From Hyphomicrobiales bacterium (GTDB lineage Bacteria > Pseudomonadota > Alphaproteobacteria > Rhizobiales > Rhizobiaceae): a stretch of 64,000 bases of DNA. Position 1 is the first letter of the stretch. Every line of letters begins with the position of its first letter. The position numbers and the translations under genes were made by a program. This document shows, one piece after another, positions 35,381 through 45,897 of the stretch. Location: NCBI GenBank assembly GCA_900466875.1, contig UBNQ01000023.1, positions 124,001-188,000 on the forward strand, read 5' to 3'. The notes below the pieces were generated by a model that worked only from the letters and a program-made list of their open reading frames with translations, ran no database searches and was not told where the DNA came from.

Positions 35381-36997
35381 TCACTCCGCCGCGATCCTGC
35401 CTGCGAGTTCCCGGTTCTTCATCAGCTTGTAGATGACTGAATCCATCAGTGCTTGGAACGAGGCGTCGATGATGTTTTCCGACACGCCGACCGTCCACCA
35501 GCGCACGCCGCTTCCATCGGTGGATTCGATCAGGACGCGGGTGATAGCCTCGGTGCCGCCGTTGAGGATACGCACTTTGAAATCGGCCAGCACGAGGTCG
35601 TCGATCTCGTTCTGGTATTTGCCAAAGTCCTTTCTGAGCGCCAGGTCGAGCGCGTTGACCGGGCCGTCGCCTTCCGCCACCGACATGTGGTTTTCGCCGT
35701 CGATGACGATGCGAACCACCGCCTCGGAAACTGTCTTTACCCGCCCAAAGCTGTCGAAGCGGCGCTCGACCATCACCCGGAACCCGTCGACGGCGAAGAA
35801 TTCGGGGATCGTGCCCAGCGTGCGGCGAGCGAGCAGTTCGAAACTCGCATCGGCCCCCTCATAGGCATAACCGGATGCCTCACGTTCCTTGACGATCGAG
35901 ATCAGGTGATCGAGCTTCGGATCGTCCTTGGCGACCTCGATCCCCCGCCGCTTGAGCGCATTGATGAAGTTGGACTTGCCGCCCTGGTCCGACACCATCA
36001 CCTTGCGGAAATTGCCGACACTGTCCGGCGTCACATGTTCGTAGGTGCGCGGGTCCTTCAACAGCGCCGAGGCGTGGATGCCGGCCTTGGTGGCGAAGGC
36101 GGACGCGCCGACGTAAGGCGCCTGATGGTTCGGCGAGCGGTTGAGCAGCTCGTCGAAGGCGTGGCTCAGGCGCGTCAGCCCCGAAAGCCGCTCCGGGTCG
36201 ATGGCGGTCTCGAAGCGGGAGGCATAGGCCTCCTTGAGACAGAGGGTGGCGATCAGCGTGATCAGATTGGCATTGCCGCAGCGCTCGCCGATGCCGTTCA
36301 GCGTGCCCTGCACCTGCCGACAGCCGGCTTCGATAGCCGCCAGCGAATTGGCAACCGCCTGGCCGGTATCGTCATGCGCATGGATGCCGAGTGAGACGCC
36401 GGGAATACCGGAAGCGATAACGGCAGAAACGATCTCGCGCACCTCGTTCGGCTGGGTGCCGCCATTGGTATCGCAGAGCACGATCCAGCGGGCACCGGCC
36501 TCATGAGCGGTACGGGCGCAGGCGAGCGCATAGTCCGGGTTGGCCTTGTAGCCGTCGAAAAAATGCTCGCAATCGACCAGCGGTTCCTTGCCCGCAGTGA
36601 GCGCTGCTTCGACGCTTTCGCGGATGGAGGCGAGATTTTCCTCGTTGGTGCAGCCGAGCGCCACCTTCACGTGATAGTCCCAGCTCTTGGCGACGAAACA
36701 GACCGCATCGCTTTTCGCCTGCAGCAGCGTGGCAAGGCCCGGATCGTTGGAAGCGGAAACCCCGGCACGCTTGGTCATGCCGAAGGCGACGAATTTAGCC
36801 TTCGTCGTACGTTGTTCCGCAAAGAAGGCCGTGTCGGTCGGATTGGCGCCGGGATAACCGCCCTCGACATAATCGAAGCCGAATTCGTCCAGCATCGCCG
36901 AAATCGCGATCTTGTCCTCGACGGAAAAATCGACGCCCGGCGTCTGCTGGCCGTCGCGAAGCGTGGTGTCGAAAAGATATATGCGGTCTCGGGTCAT
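35381..36997 (-). CDS. cimA: Citramalate synthase
   Basis: 538 residues from ATG 36997 (MTRDRIYLFDTTLRDGQQTP), with GGGAGGAG upstream. LFDTTLRDGQQTPGV is the DRE-TIM/HMGL metal-binding signature, followed by GIHAHDDTGQAVANSLAAIE and GTLNGIGERCGNANL. The C-terminal ~140 residues form the LeuA allosteric-type domain. It condenses pyruvate and acetyl-CoA to (R)-citramalate for isoleucine synthesis; annotation as 2-isopropylmalate synthase/homocitrate synthase is also used for such proteins. The frame to 37048 lies in the RIME-like repeat and is not used. Confidence 0.9.
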   Translation of the reverse strand: MTRDRIYLFDTTLRDGQQTPGVDFSVEDKIAISAMLDEFGFDYVEGGYPGANPTDTAFFAEQRTTKAKFVAFGMTKRAGVSASNDPGLATLLQAKSDAVCFVAKSWDYHVKVALGCTNEENLASIRESVEAALTAGKEPLVDCEHFFDGYKANPDYALACARTAHEAGARWIVLCDTNGGTQPNEVREIVSAVIASGIPGVSLGIHAHDDTGQAVANSLAAIEAGCRQVQGTLNGIGERCGNANLITLIATLCLKEAYASRFETAIDPERLSGLTRLSHAFDELLNRSPNHQAPYVGASAFATKAGIHASALLKDPRTYEHVTPDSVGNFRKVMVSDQGGKSNFINALKRRGIEVAKDDPKLDHLISIVKEREASGYAYEGADASFELLARRTLGTIPEFFAVDGFRVMVERRFDSFGRVKTVSEAVVRIVIDGENHMSVAEGDGPVNALDLALRKDFGKYQNEIDDLVLADFKVRILNGGTEAITRVLIESTDGSGVRWWTVGVSENIIDASFQALMDSVIYKLMKNRELAGRIAAE

Positions 36998-37040
36998 GGA
37001 TGCTCCTCCCATGGAGCGCGTTGTTATGTGTCGTGGTCTG

Positions 37041-37166
37041 CCCCTCATCCGCCTGCCGGTACCTTCTCCCCGCAGGCGGGGGAGAAGGACGCAAGCCGCA
37101 TTGTCGAGGCCTGCTCGGGGCGCGTTCCCTCTCCCCGCGTGCGGGGAGAGGGCTAGGGTAAGGGGC
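37041..37166. repeat. RIME1-like mosaic intergenic element with two palindromes
   Basis: Two inverted repeats: CCTTCTCCCC/GGGGAGAAGG (37062-37088) and a perfect 12-bp CCCTCTCCCCGC/GCGGGGAGAGGG (37127-37152). They are bounded by CCCCTCATCCGCCTGCCGG and GGCTAGGGTAAGGGGCC. The overall size (about 125 bp) and the two large palindromes resemble the RIME1 element described from Rhizobium. It sits between cimA and pip, upstream of the cimA start (minus strand). Confidence 0.7.
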
Positions 37167-37200
37167 CGACCGGTTCATCGATCAGCGTTGTCTGTCTGGC

Positions 37201-38644
<1,444 letters not shown>

Positions 38645-38648
<4 letters not shown>

Positions 38649-39160
38649 GCATCGTCCTCCTTGGTGGTTTCGCCAATGGCTTGAACCGGTTTCCAGGTTT
38701 CCGTGTCGTGGTCGGGATGCTGGTTGGAAACGATATCGGCGAGGAAGGGGGCTTCCACGATATCGTCCATCGTGTGATGCGCCGGAAGCGCACCGAGATG
38801 ATCGACGAACGGCACTTTCGCCTCGATACCATACTGGATCGATGGCGGCAGGGCGGACGGATCGTCGAGCGCACCGGCGGAAACGGCAATCCCGTCGGCG
38901 GCCTCGTAGGTCAGCGGTGTGCCGCAATTGGCGCAGAAACCGCGGCGCACATGGTTGGACGATTGGAACTGTTTCGGCGCCCCGCGCGTCCAGCGAAAGC
39001 CGGCGCCCCGTGTCGAAATCAGCGGCGCATAATACGCGCCAAAAGCCTTCTGGCACATACGACAGTGACAGATCGACGACTGGCCGGGTTTGCCCTCGAT
39101 AACGAAGCGAACCGCCCCGCATTGGCAGCCGCCGGTATGGATGTGATGCGTCAAATCCAC
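38645..39160 (-). CDS. GFA family zinc protein, copy 2
   Basis: 171 residues (MDLTHHIHTGGCQCGAVRF). Zinc ligands are in GGCQCGAV, ICHCRMCQKAFG and GFCANCGTPL. The tail carries [15 protein letters not shown]. It is similar to the two neighbouring copies throughout, with PSIQYGIEAKVPFVDHLGAL in the middle as the most divergent part. It overlaps copy 1 by 10 bases and copy 3 by 4. The likely origin is local duplication. Confidence 0.9.
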
Positions 39161-39642
39161 AGCTCCGATCTCGTTCGTGGCCAGTTGTCGGTATCGTGGT
39201 CTGGATGTTGCCGGCTGCTTGCGGCGATCTCTGCGCCCTGTTCCTGTGTGGTATCCATGCCGGATTCGTGATGCAGCCCGTCCAGTTCCCCGAACCAGGG
39301 CATCTTGCGGCCAAGATTTGTCTGCATCTGTGGCCTGACGCTTTCGGGGGAATCGAGGGAACCGAGCGTTATGCTGATATGATCGTGTCCGCCGTCATAA
39401 AAGAGCGGCGTGCCGCAATCGCGGCAGAAGCCGCGGCGCACTGTATCGGAAGATTGGAACCATGATGGCTCGCCGCGGGTCAGCTTGAAATTTTTGTGCA
39501 TCACGCCGCCGAAAGGCAGGAAATAGCTCCCCGCCGCCTTCTGGCACATCCGGCAATGGCAGACATGCGGAAATCCGATCTCGCCCTCTGCGCGATACCG
39601 GATCGCCCCGCACTGGCAACCGCCGGTGTGGATCTGCGTCAT
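39151..39642 (-). CDS. GFA family zinc protein, copy 1
   Basis: 163 residues (MTQIHTGGCQCGAIRYRAEG). The full set of cysteines is present: GGCQCGAI, VCHCRMCQKAAG and GFCRDCGTPL. The tail is SRQHPDHDTDNWPRTRS. It begins two bases after the vapC stop (39645), so it is directly in the toxin-antitoxin transcript. GFA proteins bind zinc and possibly glutathione adducts; the substrate here is unknown. Confidence 0.9.
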   Translation of the reverse strand: MTQIHTGGCQCGAIRYRAEGEIGFPHVCHCRMCQKAAGSYFLPFGGVMHKNFKLTRGEPSWFQSSDTVRRGFCRDCGTPLFYDGGHDHISITLGSLDSPESVRPQMQTNLGRKMPWFGELDGLHHESGMDTTQEQGAEIAASSRQHPDHDTDNWPRTRSELWI

Positions 39643-39644
39643 GG

Positions 39645-40058
39645 TCAGGCCTCCTCTAGCCAGTTCTCGACCTTCAATCCATCGACTCGGGAAAATTCAC
39701 GCATGTTGTTCGTCACGAGCGTGAGGTCGAGCGATCTTGCATGAGCGGCGATGAAGAGGTCGACTGGCCCGATCAAGGCGCCTTTTGCTGTCAGATCGTT
39801 GCGGATCGACGCGTAGTGGAACGTTGAAACATCCTCGTAGGAAGCGACAGCCAGCCGCCTGATCAGCGCCTCGACAAGATCGATAAGTCTTGCCGAGGCT
39901 CTTTTTTCTGCCCCGTAACGAAGTTCGGAAGCGACCAGCGAGCTGATGCAGCACAACGAACTGACGTCGAGCATGCGGTGCGCGACAGGGCCAGCCGGAT
40001 GACGGATGATCTCGGAGGCAATGTTCGTGTCGAGCATGTAGCGCCAGTCAGTCGTCAC
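39645..40058 (-). CDS. vapC: VapC-like PIN-domain toxin
   Basis: 137 residues (MTTDWRYMLDTNIASEIIRH). Acidic catalytic residues of the PIN ribonuclease are visible: D10 in YMLDTNI, E45 in VASELRYG and D100 in GPVDLFIAAHA, with LVTNNMREFSRV near the end. VapC proteins cleave RNA, often initiator tRNA. It is coupled to vapB by a 4-base overlap and followed within two bases by three GFA genes. The gene looks complete. Confidence 0.93.
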   Translation of the reverse strand: MTTDWRYMLDTNIASEIIRHPAGPVAHRMLDVSSLCCISSLVASELRYGAEKRASARLIDLVEALIRRLAVASYEDVSTFHYASIRNDLTAKGALIGPVDLFIAAHARSLDLTLVTNNMREFSRVDGLKVENWLEEA

Positions 40059-40315
40059 CGGTCGGCATCCTTGAAGATGTCGGTTTCCTTCACTGGTGGC
40101 TGATCCTCATCGACATCGGGAAATTCCTCATCCCAGGGCTCGATGCTTGTCAGCCATTCGCGAAAGTCATCTTTTTGGCTGACCGGCTCGATCACCAGCC
40201 GGTCACCCTCCTTGCGCATGACGGCTTCCTCGCCGGACATTTCGAATTCGGCAGGAATGACCACGGCCTGTGCGCCGCCGTTGCGGAAGAGTTTTACGTG
40301 ATGCTCTGCACTCAT
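40055..40315 (-). CDS. vapB: VapB-like antitoxin (AbrB/SpoVT type)
   Basis: 86 residues from ATG 40315 (MSAEHHVKLFRNGGAQAVVI), which has GGAGGAAG just upstream. ATG 40327 is an alternative but lies inside that ribosome site. The N-terminal swapped-hairpin DNA-binding domain includes LFRNGGAQAVVIPAEFEMSG and MRKEGDRLVIEPV. The C-terminal acidic tail wraps the toxin. It heads the operon. No clear palindrome was found in the 58 bp upstream. Confidence 0.9.
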   Translation of the reverse strand: MSAEHHVKLFRNGGAQAVVIPAEFEMSGEEAVMRKEGDRLVIEPVSQKDDFREWLTSIEPWDEEFPDVDEDQPPVKETDIFKDADR

Positions 40316-40373
40316 GTCTTCCTCCATCGACGTTCGGTTGCAGCATAGGGCCGGATACCCGGGAGCGACAAGC

Positions 40374-41771
40374 CTACCGCTTGACCTCCCAGGTCGTTAC
40401 CCGCTCGCCGGTCGCGGCATCCTTGCCGTCCTTCAGCTGGATGCCCTTGGCCGACAGCTCGTCGCGGATCTGGTCGGCTTCGGCAAAGTTCTTTGCCTTC
40501 AGCATTTCCAGCCGCATCTGAACCAGCGCATCGACGGCACCGGCCAGCGCCTCGTCAACCTCAGCCTTTTTGGGCAGCAGGCCGACAACGGCGGCGCTTG
40601 CAGCAAACATCGGCAAAAGCGTGCGGTCGGCATTGGCTTCCTGCGCCAGCGCATGAATACGCTGCACGGCGGCGACTGTATTCAGGTCGTCGGCCAGCGC
40701 ATCGAGCACGATCGGGCACGGTTCGGTGCCGACCGGAATGTCGGACGGGTCGACCGCCGGCCACTTGGCGAAAAGCCGTTCGGCCTCTTCCAGCCGCTTC
40801 ACCGAAAAATCGATCGGCTCGCGGTAATGGGTCATCAGCATGGCGAGACGCAACACATCGCCCGGCCATTGGCGGCCGCCGAACGTGTCGGTTTCTAGCA
40901 GCTGGTTGATGGTGATGAAGTTGCCGTCCGACTTCGACATCTTGCGGCCTTCGACCTGCACGAAGCCGTTATGCATCCACACATTCGCCATCACTTCGGT
41001 GCCATGGGCGCAGCGCGACTGGGCGATTTCGTTCTCATGATGCGGAAAAATCAGGTCCAGCCCACCGCCATGGATGTCGAAGACGTCGCCGAGATAACGG
41101 CCGCTCATCGCCGAGCATTCGATATGCCAGCCCGGACGACCGCGGCCCCAGGGGCTTTCCCAGCCGGGTTCGTTATGGGAGGACAGTTTCCACAAAACGA
41201 AATCGCCGGGGTTCTTCTTGTGCGCATCGACGGCGACGCGCGCGCCGGCCTGCTGTTCGTCCAGCGGACGTTTGGAAAGCTGACCGTAATCCGTCATCGA
41301 TTTGGTATCGAACAGCACTTCGCCTTCAGCCACATAGGCATGGCCGCGGGCGATCAGCTTTTCGATGATCTCGATCATCTGCGCGATATTGTCGGTGGCG
41401 CGCGGTTCGATTGTCGGCTCGAGGCAGCCCAGTGCCGCGACATCCTGGTGAAATTGCTTCGCCGTCTTTTCCGTCACCGCATGGATGGCGTCATTGAGCG
41501 GCAGATGCGGAAAATCGCGCAGCGCCCTTGCGTTGATCTTGTCGTCGACGTCGGTGATGTTGCGCGCATAGGTGACGTGGGCAGCGCCATAGACATGGGT
41601 GAGCAACCGGAACAGCACGTCGAACACGATGACCGGGCGGGCATTGCCGATATGGGCGAAATCATAGACCGTCGGGCCGCAGACATACATGCGCACGTTG
41701 TCGGCATCGATCGGCTGGAACACCGATTTCTCGCGGATCAAGGTATTGTATAGCTTGAGCGTGGCGCTCAT
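40374..41771 (-). CDS. cysS: Cysteinyl-tRNA synthetase
   Basis: 465 residues of a class I synthetase. The HIGH-type motif [16 protein letters not shown] (about 31-46) contains the first zinc cysteine, and KMSKSDGN (about 277-284) is the KMSKS loop. Other zinc ligands are in [10 protein letters not shown] and the [11 protein letters not shown] segment. It charges tRNA-Cys. The length is typical. It is transcribed on the minus strand with a ~230-bp upstream gap before DedA that shows no further gene. Confidence 0.97.
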   Translation of the reverse strand: MSATLKLYNTLIREKSVFQPIDADNVRMYVCGPTVYDFAHIGNARPVIVFDVLFRLLTHVYGAAHVTYARNITDVDDKINARALRDFPHLPLNDAIHAVTEKTAKQFHQDVAALGCLEPTIEPRATDNIAQMIEIIEKLIARGHAYVAEGEVLFDTKSMTDYGQLSKRPLDEQQAGARVAVDAHKKNPGDFVLWKLSSHNEPGWESPWGRGRPGWHIECSAMSGRYLGDVFDIHGGGLDLIFPHHENEIAQSRCAHGTEVMANVWMHNGFVQVEGRKMSKSDGNFITINQLLETDTFGGRQWPGDVLRLAMLMTHYREPIDFSVKRLEEAERLFAKWPAVDPSDIPVGTEPCPIVLDALADDLNTVAAVQRIHALAQEANADRTLLPMFAASAAVVGLLPKKAEVDEALAGAVDALVQMRLEMLKAKNFAEADQIRDELSAKGIQLKDGKDAATGERVTTWEVKR

Positions 41772-41999
41772 CGAAAAATTCTCCCAACGTCAACAAGGCA
41801 TGCCGCAACCGGTACCGGACCGGGGCGTTTGTCTTCAAGGCTTTTCGAGAGACGAAAACGGCCGGACCAGCGCGAACGCTAGCGGATAATGTTCCCACAA
41901 ATGGAAATCTTCGTTTTCATGGCGTCGGTTATGGCGCGGGCGGTGGGTTTGGTCAAGGGGAGGGCGCGGCGCGCCGACGCCGTCCATGCGCTTTTCGCT

Positions 42000-42608
42000 C
42001 TATTTGCCGGACCCCTGCGAAGCACTACGATATAGAGCTGCGAGATACCTGCGTGATACGAACGCCGAAACCGCAACGACAACGGCGATCACGACAATTG
42101 CGATGACGAGGTGCACATGCAGCCGCAATCGCCCGAACAGCATTTCGACCGCATTGCCGAACAGATAACCGATCGTGGTGATAAGCACGGCCCAGACAAT
42201 GGCGGCGATGAAATTGAGTATGACGAATCGGGTAACTGGCACAGAGCTGAGCCCGATCGCGATGGGACTGACCGTCCGCATCCCATAGATAAAGCGAAAG
42301 GCGAGGATGAAGACGGTCGGATGGGTTTCCAGGAGTTGGTTGACCTTCTGTGCCGTATCGGTTTTCAGGAAACGTTGAACCAGCGCCAGCCGGTTGGCAT
42401 AACGCCCGGCAAGGAACCATGCCTGATCCGCCGCAAATGAACCGAGAGCCGCTGCCGTCGCCGCTTCCCACCAGGTCATGAAATGTCGGTGTGCGAAAAC
42501 ACCGCCGAGGAACACCGCAGTCTCGCCTTCGAAGGCGGCTCCCAGAAAGACCGCGAGCACGCCGTATTGGGAAATCAGGGTTTCGAGCGAAAAATGTTCG
42601 AAAGGCAA
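42000..42608 (-). CDS. DedA family membrane protein
   Basis: 202 residues with four to six hydrophobic segments. The family pattern is FLGAAFEGETAVFLGGVFAH early, GSFAADQAWFLAGRYANR in the middle and the arginine-containing FRFIYGMRTVSPIAIGLSSV, the DedA signature. DedA proteins are lipid-scramblase-like inner-membrane proteins needed for envelope integrity and proton-motive force. It lies between the SDR gene and cysS in the same orientation. Confidence 0.92.
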   Translation of the reverse strand: MPFEHFSLETLISQYGVLAVFLGAAFEGETAVFLGGVFAHRHFMTWWEAATAAALGSFAADQAWFLAGRYANRLALVQRFLKTDTAQKVNQLLETHPTVFILAFRFIYGMRTVSPIAIGLSSVPVTRFVILNFIAAIVWAVLITTIGYLFGNAVEMLFGRLRLHVHLVIAIVVIAVVVAVSAFVSRRYLAALYRSASQGSGK

Positions 42609-42705
42609 GAACGGGCCTCCGGCATTGCGAGATATGAGGTCTGCATAGTCAAGTTAGGGGAACTGCAGCCAAAGTCATGCCGGATATTATCTTGACGTGC
42701 TCGGT

Positions 42706-43446
42706 TCACTCCGGCGGCCGGTAATCCACGAACCGGTTTTCGCGCACGACGAACAACCGGCCGCTGTCCGTTACATCCGGCGAGGCGAGCGGCAGGATTT
42801 TCGCCGCGACCTCGGAGGGATGCGGCAGGGTTTCCGGATCTTCGCCGGGCATGGCCTGGGCGCGCATGGCGGTGCGGGTGGCGCCCGGGTTGACCAGATT
42901 GATCTTCAGGGATGTGTGCGCCATTTCCTCGGCCCAGATCCGGCCCATCGTCTCGACCGCCGCCTTCGACATCGCATACGCGCCCCAGAAGGCACGCGGG
43001 TTGGTGGCGACGCCGGAAGAAAGCAGGATCGCGCGACCGGCGTCGGACTTCACCAGCAGCGGCTCCAGCGAGCGGATGAGCCGCCACATGGCCGTGACAT
43101 TGGTGGTCATGACGCGGTCAAAGACTTTTGCCTCGACATGGGCAATCGGCGCGATAACGCCGAGAATGCTGGCATTGGCGACCAGAATGTCGAGCTTGCC
43201 CCAGCGCTCGAAAATTGAGGCACCCAGCCTGTCGATCGCATCCATGTCCGAGAGATCGAAGGGAACGAGCGTCGCCGAACTGCCGACCGCCTTGATCTCG
43301 TCGTCGAGTTCCTCAAGGCCACCCACAGTGCGGGCGCAGGCGATCACATGCGCGCCGGCCTTGGCCAGTTCCAGCGCCGTGAAATACCCGATGCCGCGCG
43401 AGGCGCCGGTGACAAGCGCTATCCTGCCTTTGAGATCGATGGTCAT
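42706..43446 (-). CDS. SDR family NAD(P)-dependent oxidoreductase
   Basis: 246 residues from ATG 43446 (MTIDLKGRIALVTGASRGIG). TGASRGIG at about 13-20 binds the cofactor, the conserved asparagine region is VANASILG, the catalytic serine is in LLSSGVATNP and the YxxxK is YAMSK. The open frame to 43818 runs into purF and is not used. It is a classical SDR, often annotated as such next to purF in rhizobia. The substrate is unknown. Confidence 0.93.
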   Translation of the reverse strand: MTIDLKGRIALVTGASRGIGYFTALELAKAGAHVIACARTVGGLEELDDEIKAVGSSATLVPFDLSDMDAIDRLGASIFERWGKLDILVANASILGVIAPIAHVEAKVFDRVMTTNVTAMWRLIRSLEPLLVKSDAGRAILLSSGVATNPRAFWGAYAMSKAAVETMGRIWAEEMAHTSLKINLVNPGATRTAMRAQAMPGEDPETLPHPSEVAAKILPLASPDVTDSGRLFVVRENRFVDYRPPE

Positions 43447-43483
43447 GTTTCCCGCCCCCGCGTCAATGATGGTGTTTCGGCCC

Positions 43484-43513
43484 AAAAAGAAGGCCGCGTT
43501 TCCGCAGCCTTCT
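43484..43513 (-). terminator. Intrinsic terminator after purF
   Basis: AGAAGGC and GCCTTCT, extended by two more pairs, form a stem around GTTTCC. On the minus strand it is followed by TTTTTGGG. It sits in the 109-bp gap between the purF stop and the SDR start. Confidence 0.8.
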
Positions 43514-43555
43514 AGAACGTTTCTCAAATCTTGGAAACCGGTGGGACGGAGTGTC

Positions 43556-45061
43556 TCACCCGTTGCTGGCGAGCAGCGAGACCTTGCGGCCGACGGCTTC
43601 GCCGTCCTTGTCGAGAAGACGCGTCGGGTAGTCGCCGGTGAAATAGTGGTCGGTGAATTGCGGGCGCGCATTATTGCGGTCTTCGCCGCCGACGGCCTGG
43701 TACAGGCCGTTGATCGACAGGAATTCGAGACTGTCGCAGCCGATATACTTGCACATCGCTTCCAGGCTTTCATACTGGTTGGCGAGCAGCTTTTCCCGGT
43801 CCGGCGTGTCGATGCCATAGAAGTCCGGGTAATAGATCATCGGGCTGGCGACGCGAAGATGCACTTCCTTGGCGCCGGCATCGCGCATCATCTGCACGAT
43901 CTTGACCGAGGTGGTGCCGCGAACGACCGAGTCATCCACGAGGACGACGCGCTTGCCTTCGATCATCGCCCGGTTGGCCGAGTGCTTCAGCTTTACGCCG
44001 AAGGCGCGAATCTGCTGGGTCGGTTCGATGAAGGTGCGGCCGACATAGTGGTTGCGGATGATGCCGTATTCGAACGGGATGCCGCTCTGCTGGGCATAAC
44101 CGAGCGCTGCCGGCGTGCCGCCATCGGGAACCGGAACGACGACATCCGCCTCGACCGGAGCTTCCTTGGCGAGGTTGATGCCCATATTCTTGCGCGCAAC
44201 ATAAACGCTGCGGCCGCCGACGACCGAATCCGGACGGGCGAAATAGACATATTCGAACAGGCAGAGACGTTCCGGCTGGCCGTTGCCGGCCTTGCGGGCG
44301 TCGATCGAGATCGAGCCATCCGCCTGGATTTCGCAGATGATGACTTCGCCGTTTTCGACGTCACGAACGAATCTCGCGCCGATGATATCAAGCGCACAGC
44401 TTTCCGACGCGAAGATCGGCTTGCCGTCAAGCTCGCCCATGACCAGCGGACGGATGCCGGTGGGATCGCGCGCGGCGATCAGCTTGGTGCGAGTGATCGC
44501 GACCATCGAATAACCGCCTTCCATCTGCCGGATCGCATCGATGAAGCGATCGGCCGTGGAGGAATAGCGGGAGCGGGCGATAAGGTGGAGGACGACTTCG
44601 GTATCCGAGGTCGACTGACAGATGGCGCCACCGGCGATCAGCTGACGACGCAGGGTCAGGCCGTTGGTGAAATTGCCGTTATGGGCAATCGCGATGCCGC
44701 CGACTTCGAGTTCGGCAAACAGCGGCTGCACGTTTCTGAGCGCCACTTCGCCGGTCGTCGAATAACGGACATGACCGATGGAGATATTGCCGGGCAGCTT
44801 CGCGAGGGTTGCCGGGTCTGTATAATGGTCGCCGACGAGGCCCATGCGGCGTTCCGAATGGAAGCGCAGACCGTCGAAGGATACGATGCCGGCCGCTTCT
44901 TGGCCGCGATGCTGCAGGGCGTGAAGCCCGAGCGCCGTCAGCGTTGCCGCATCCGGATGGCCGAGAATGCCGAACACGCCGCACTCTTCGTGCAGGGTGT
45001 CGTCCTCCCATTCATTGCGGGAGAGATTGACATCGAAAGTTTGCGAAGCCGACTGGTCCAT
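43556..45061 (-). CDS. purF: Amidophosphoribosyltransferase
   Basis: 501 residues. After a propeptide-like N-terminus comes EECGVFGILG, with the cysteine nucleophile of the glutaminase domain exposed by processing. The phosphoribosyltransferase motif VVLVDDSVVRGTTS (about 355-368) binds PRPP. It catalyses the first step of de novo purine synthesis. The gene lies downstream of cvpA, an order widely conserved in proteobacteria. The length is as expected. Confidence 0.97.
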   Translation of the reverse strand: MDQSASQTFDVNLSRNEWEDDTLHEECGVFGILGHPDAATLTALGLHALQHRGQEAAGIVSFDGLRFHSERRMGLVGDHYTDPATLAKLPGNISIGHVRYSTTGEVALRNVQPLFAELEVGGIAIAHNGNFTNGLTLRRQLIAGGAICQSTSDTEVVLHLIARSRYSSTADRFIDAIRQMEGGYSMVAITRTKLIAARDPTGIRPLVMGELDGKPIFASESCALDIIGARFVRDVENGEVIICEIQADGSISIDARKAGNGQPERLCLFEYVYFARPDSVVGGRSVYVARKNMGINLAKEAPVEADVVVPVPDGGTPAALGYAQQSGIPFEYGIIRNHYVGRTFIEPTQQIRAFGVKLKHSANRAMIEGKRVVLVDDSVVRGTTSVKIVQMMRDAGAKEVHLRVASPMIYYPDFYGIDTPDREKLLANQYESLEAMCKYIGCDSLEFLSINGLYQAVGGEDRNNARPQFTDHYFTGDYPTRLLDKDGEAVGRKVSLLASNG

Positions 45062-45087
45062 CGTGAGCCTGTGCCCTTGATCTAAAA

Positions 45088-45127
45088 TGGAAAGGCCGGC
45101 CGGGGATTTTGATCCCCGGAGCCAGCC
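45088..45127 (-). terminator. Hairpin between cvpA and purF
   Basis: CCGGGGAT and ATCCCCGG (8 bp) with a 4-base loop, extended by GGCCGGC/GCCAGCC pairing outside, followed on the minus strand by TTTCCATTTTAG. It could end cvpA transcripts or attenuate read-through into purF, whose start is 27 bases further. Confidence 0.55.
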
Positions 45128-45197
45128 CGCTCTCTATCTGAATTCAAGTCATACCACAAATGGTGACGAATTGCGCTGCATCAAGCGCAACACAGCG

Positions 45198-45785
45198 TCA
45201 ATTATTTGTTGCAGGTGCGTCGCCCACCGGGGGCAGTTCCTGGCCGGGCTGAACATCGGCCGGCGCTTCTTCCTTGCCGGTGATGCGGGCGCGGATCTGC
45301 GGTTCGATGTCCTCTGGAAGCACGGCTTCCAGGCGACCAACCAGCGTATCGAGGAACGGCTTCGATTTTGCCTGCGTAACCCAGGCCGGCTGCGCCTGGA
45401 CGGGAACAAGCCAGTTCCAAAAGGCGGTGGCGATGACCAGAAGGAGAATGCCGCGCGCCGCGCCGAAGAGGAAACCGAGCGTGCGGTCGAGCGCACCGAT
45501 GCGGCTGTCGATGATGAAATCGGCAATCCTCGAGGTGATGAAGGAGATCACGATCAGCGCGACAAGGAAGATGATGCCCGCCGATGCGGCAATCGCGATG
45601 CGATGATCGGACGTGTAACTTTCCGCGTAAGGCACAGCCAGCGGATAAAGGTAATAGGCAGCGGCAACCGAGCCGGCCCACGCCGCGATCGACAGCACTT
45701 CGCGGGAAAAGCCGCGGACCATGGCGAGCACCGCAGAAAACAGGGTGACGCCGATGACGATGCCGTCAAAAATCGTGATGGGCAT
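45198..45785 (-). CDS. cvpA: CvpA family membrane protein
   Basis: 195 residues with four hydrophobic spans in the first ~125 residues. The entry MPITIFDGIVIGVTLFSAVL and the motif RGFSREVLSIAAW are characteristic of CvpA (colicin V production protein). The C-terminal part is proline- and glutamate-rich. CvpA proteins support envelope homeostasis. It precedes purF in the classical order. Start ATG 45785 follows an inverted repeat at 45835-45866. Confidence 0.92.
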   Translation of the reverse strand: MPITIFDGIVIGVTLFSAVLAMVRGFSREVLSIAAWAGSVAAAYYLYPLAVPYAESYTSDHRIAIAASAGIIFLVALIVISFITSRIADFIIDSRIGALDRTLGFLFGAARGILLLVIATAFWNWLVPVQAQPAWVTQAKSKPFLDTLVGRLEAVLPEDIEPQIRARITGKEEAPADVQPGQELPPVGDAPATNN

Positions 45786-45834
45786 GTAAACTCTACTCCA
45801 AGACTACCGTTTCGCGCCGGTGTTTCGTTCCGGC

Positions 45835-45866
45835 ACTGCGCCCGACATGCGGGTGTTGGGCGCAGT
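45835..45866. repeat. Inverted repeat upstream of cvpA
   Basis: A perfect 9-bp repeat ACTGCGCCC/GGGCGCAGT around a 14-base loop, in the 112 bp between the radA stop and the cvpA start. No T-run follows on either strand, so it may be an atypical radA terminator or a cvpA leader structure. Confidence 0.45.
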
Positions 45867-45897
45867 CTCATACATCAGCCGGGTGATTAACGGAAGA

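Noticed and set aside
42851-45085. 744-codon plus-strand ORF antisense to purF and the SDR gene
   Set aside because: It mirrors codon positions of the real minus-strand genes, a common effect at high GC. No domain or ribosome site, and purF is unmistakable.
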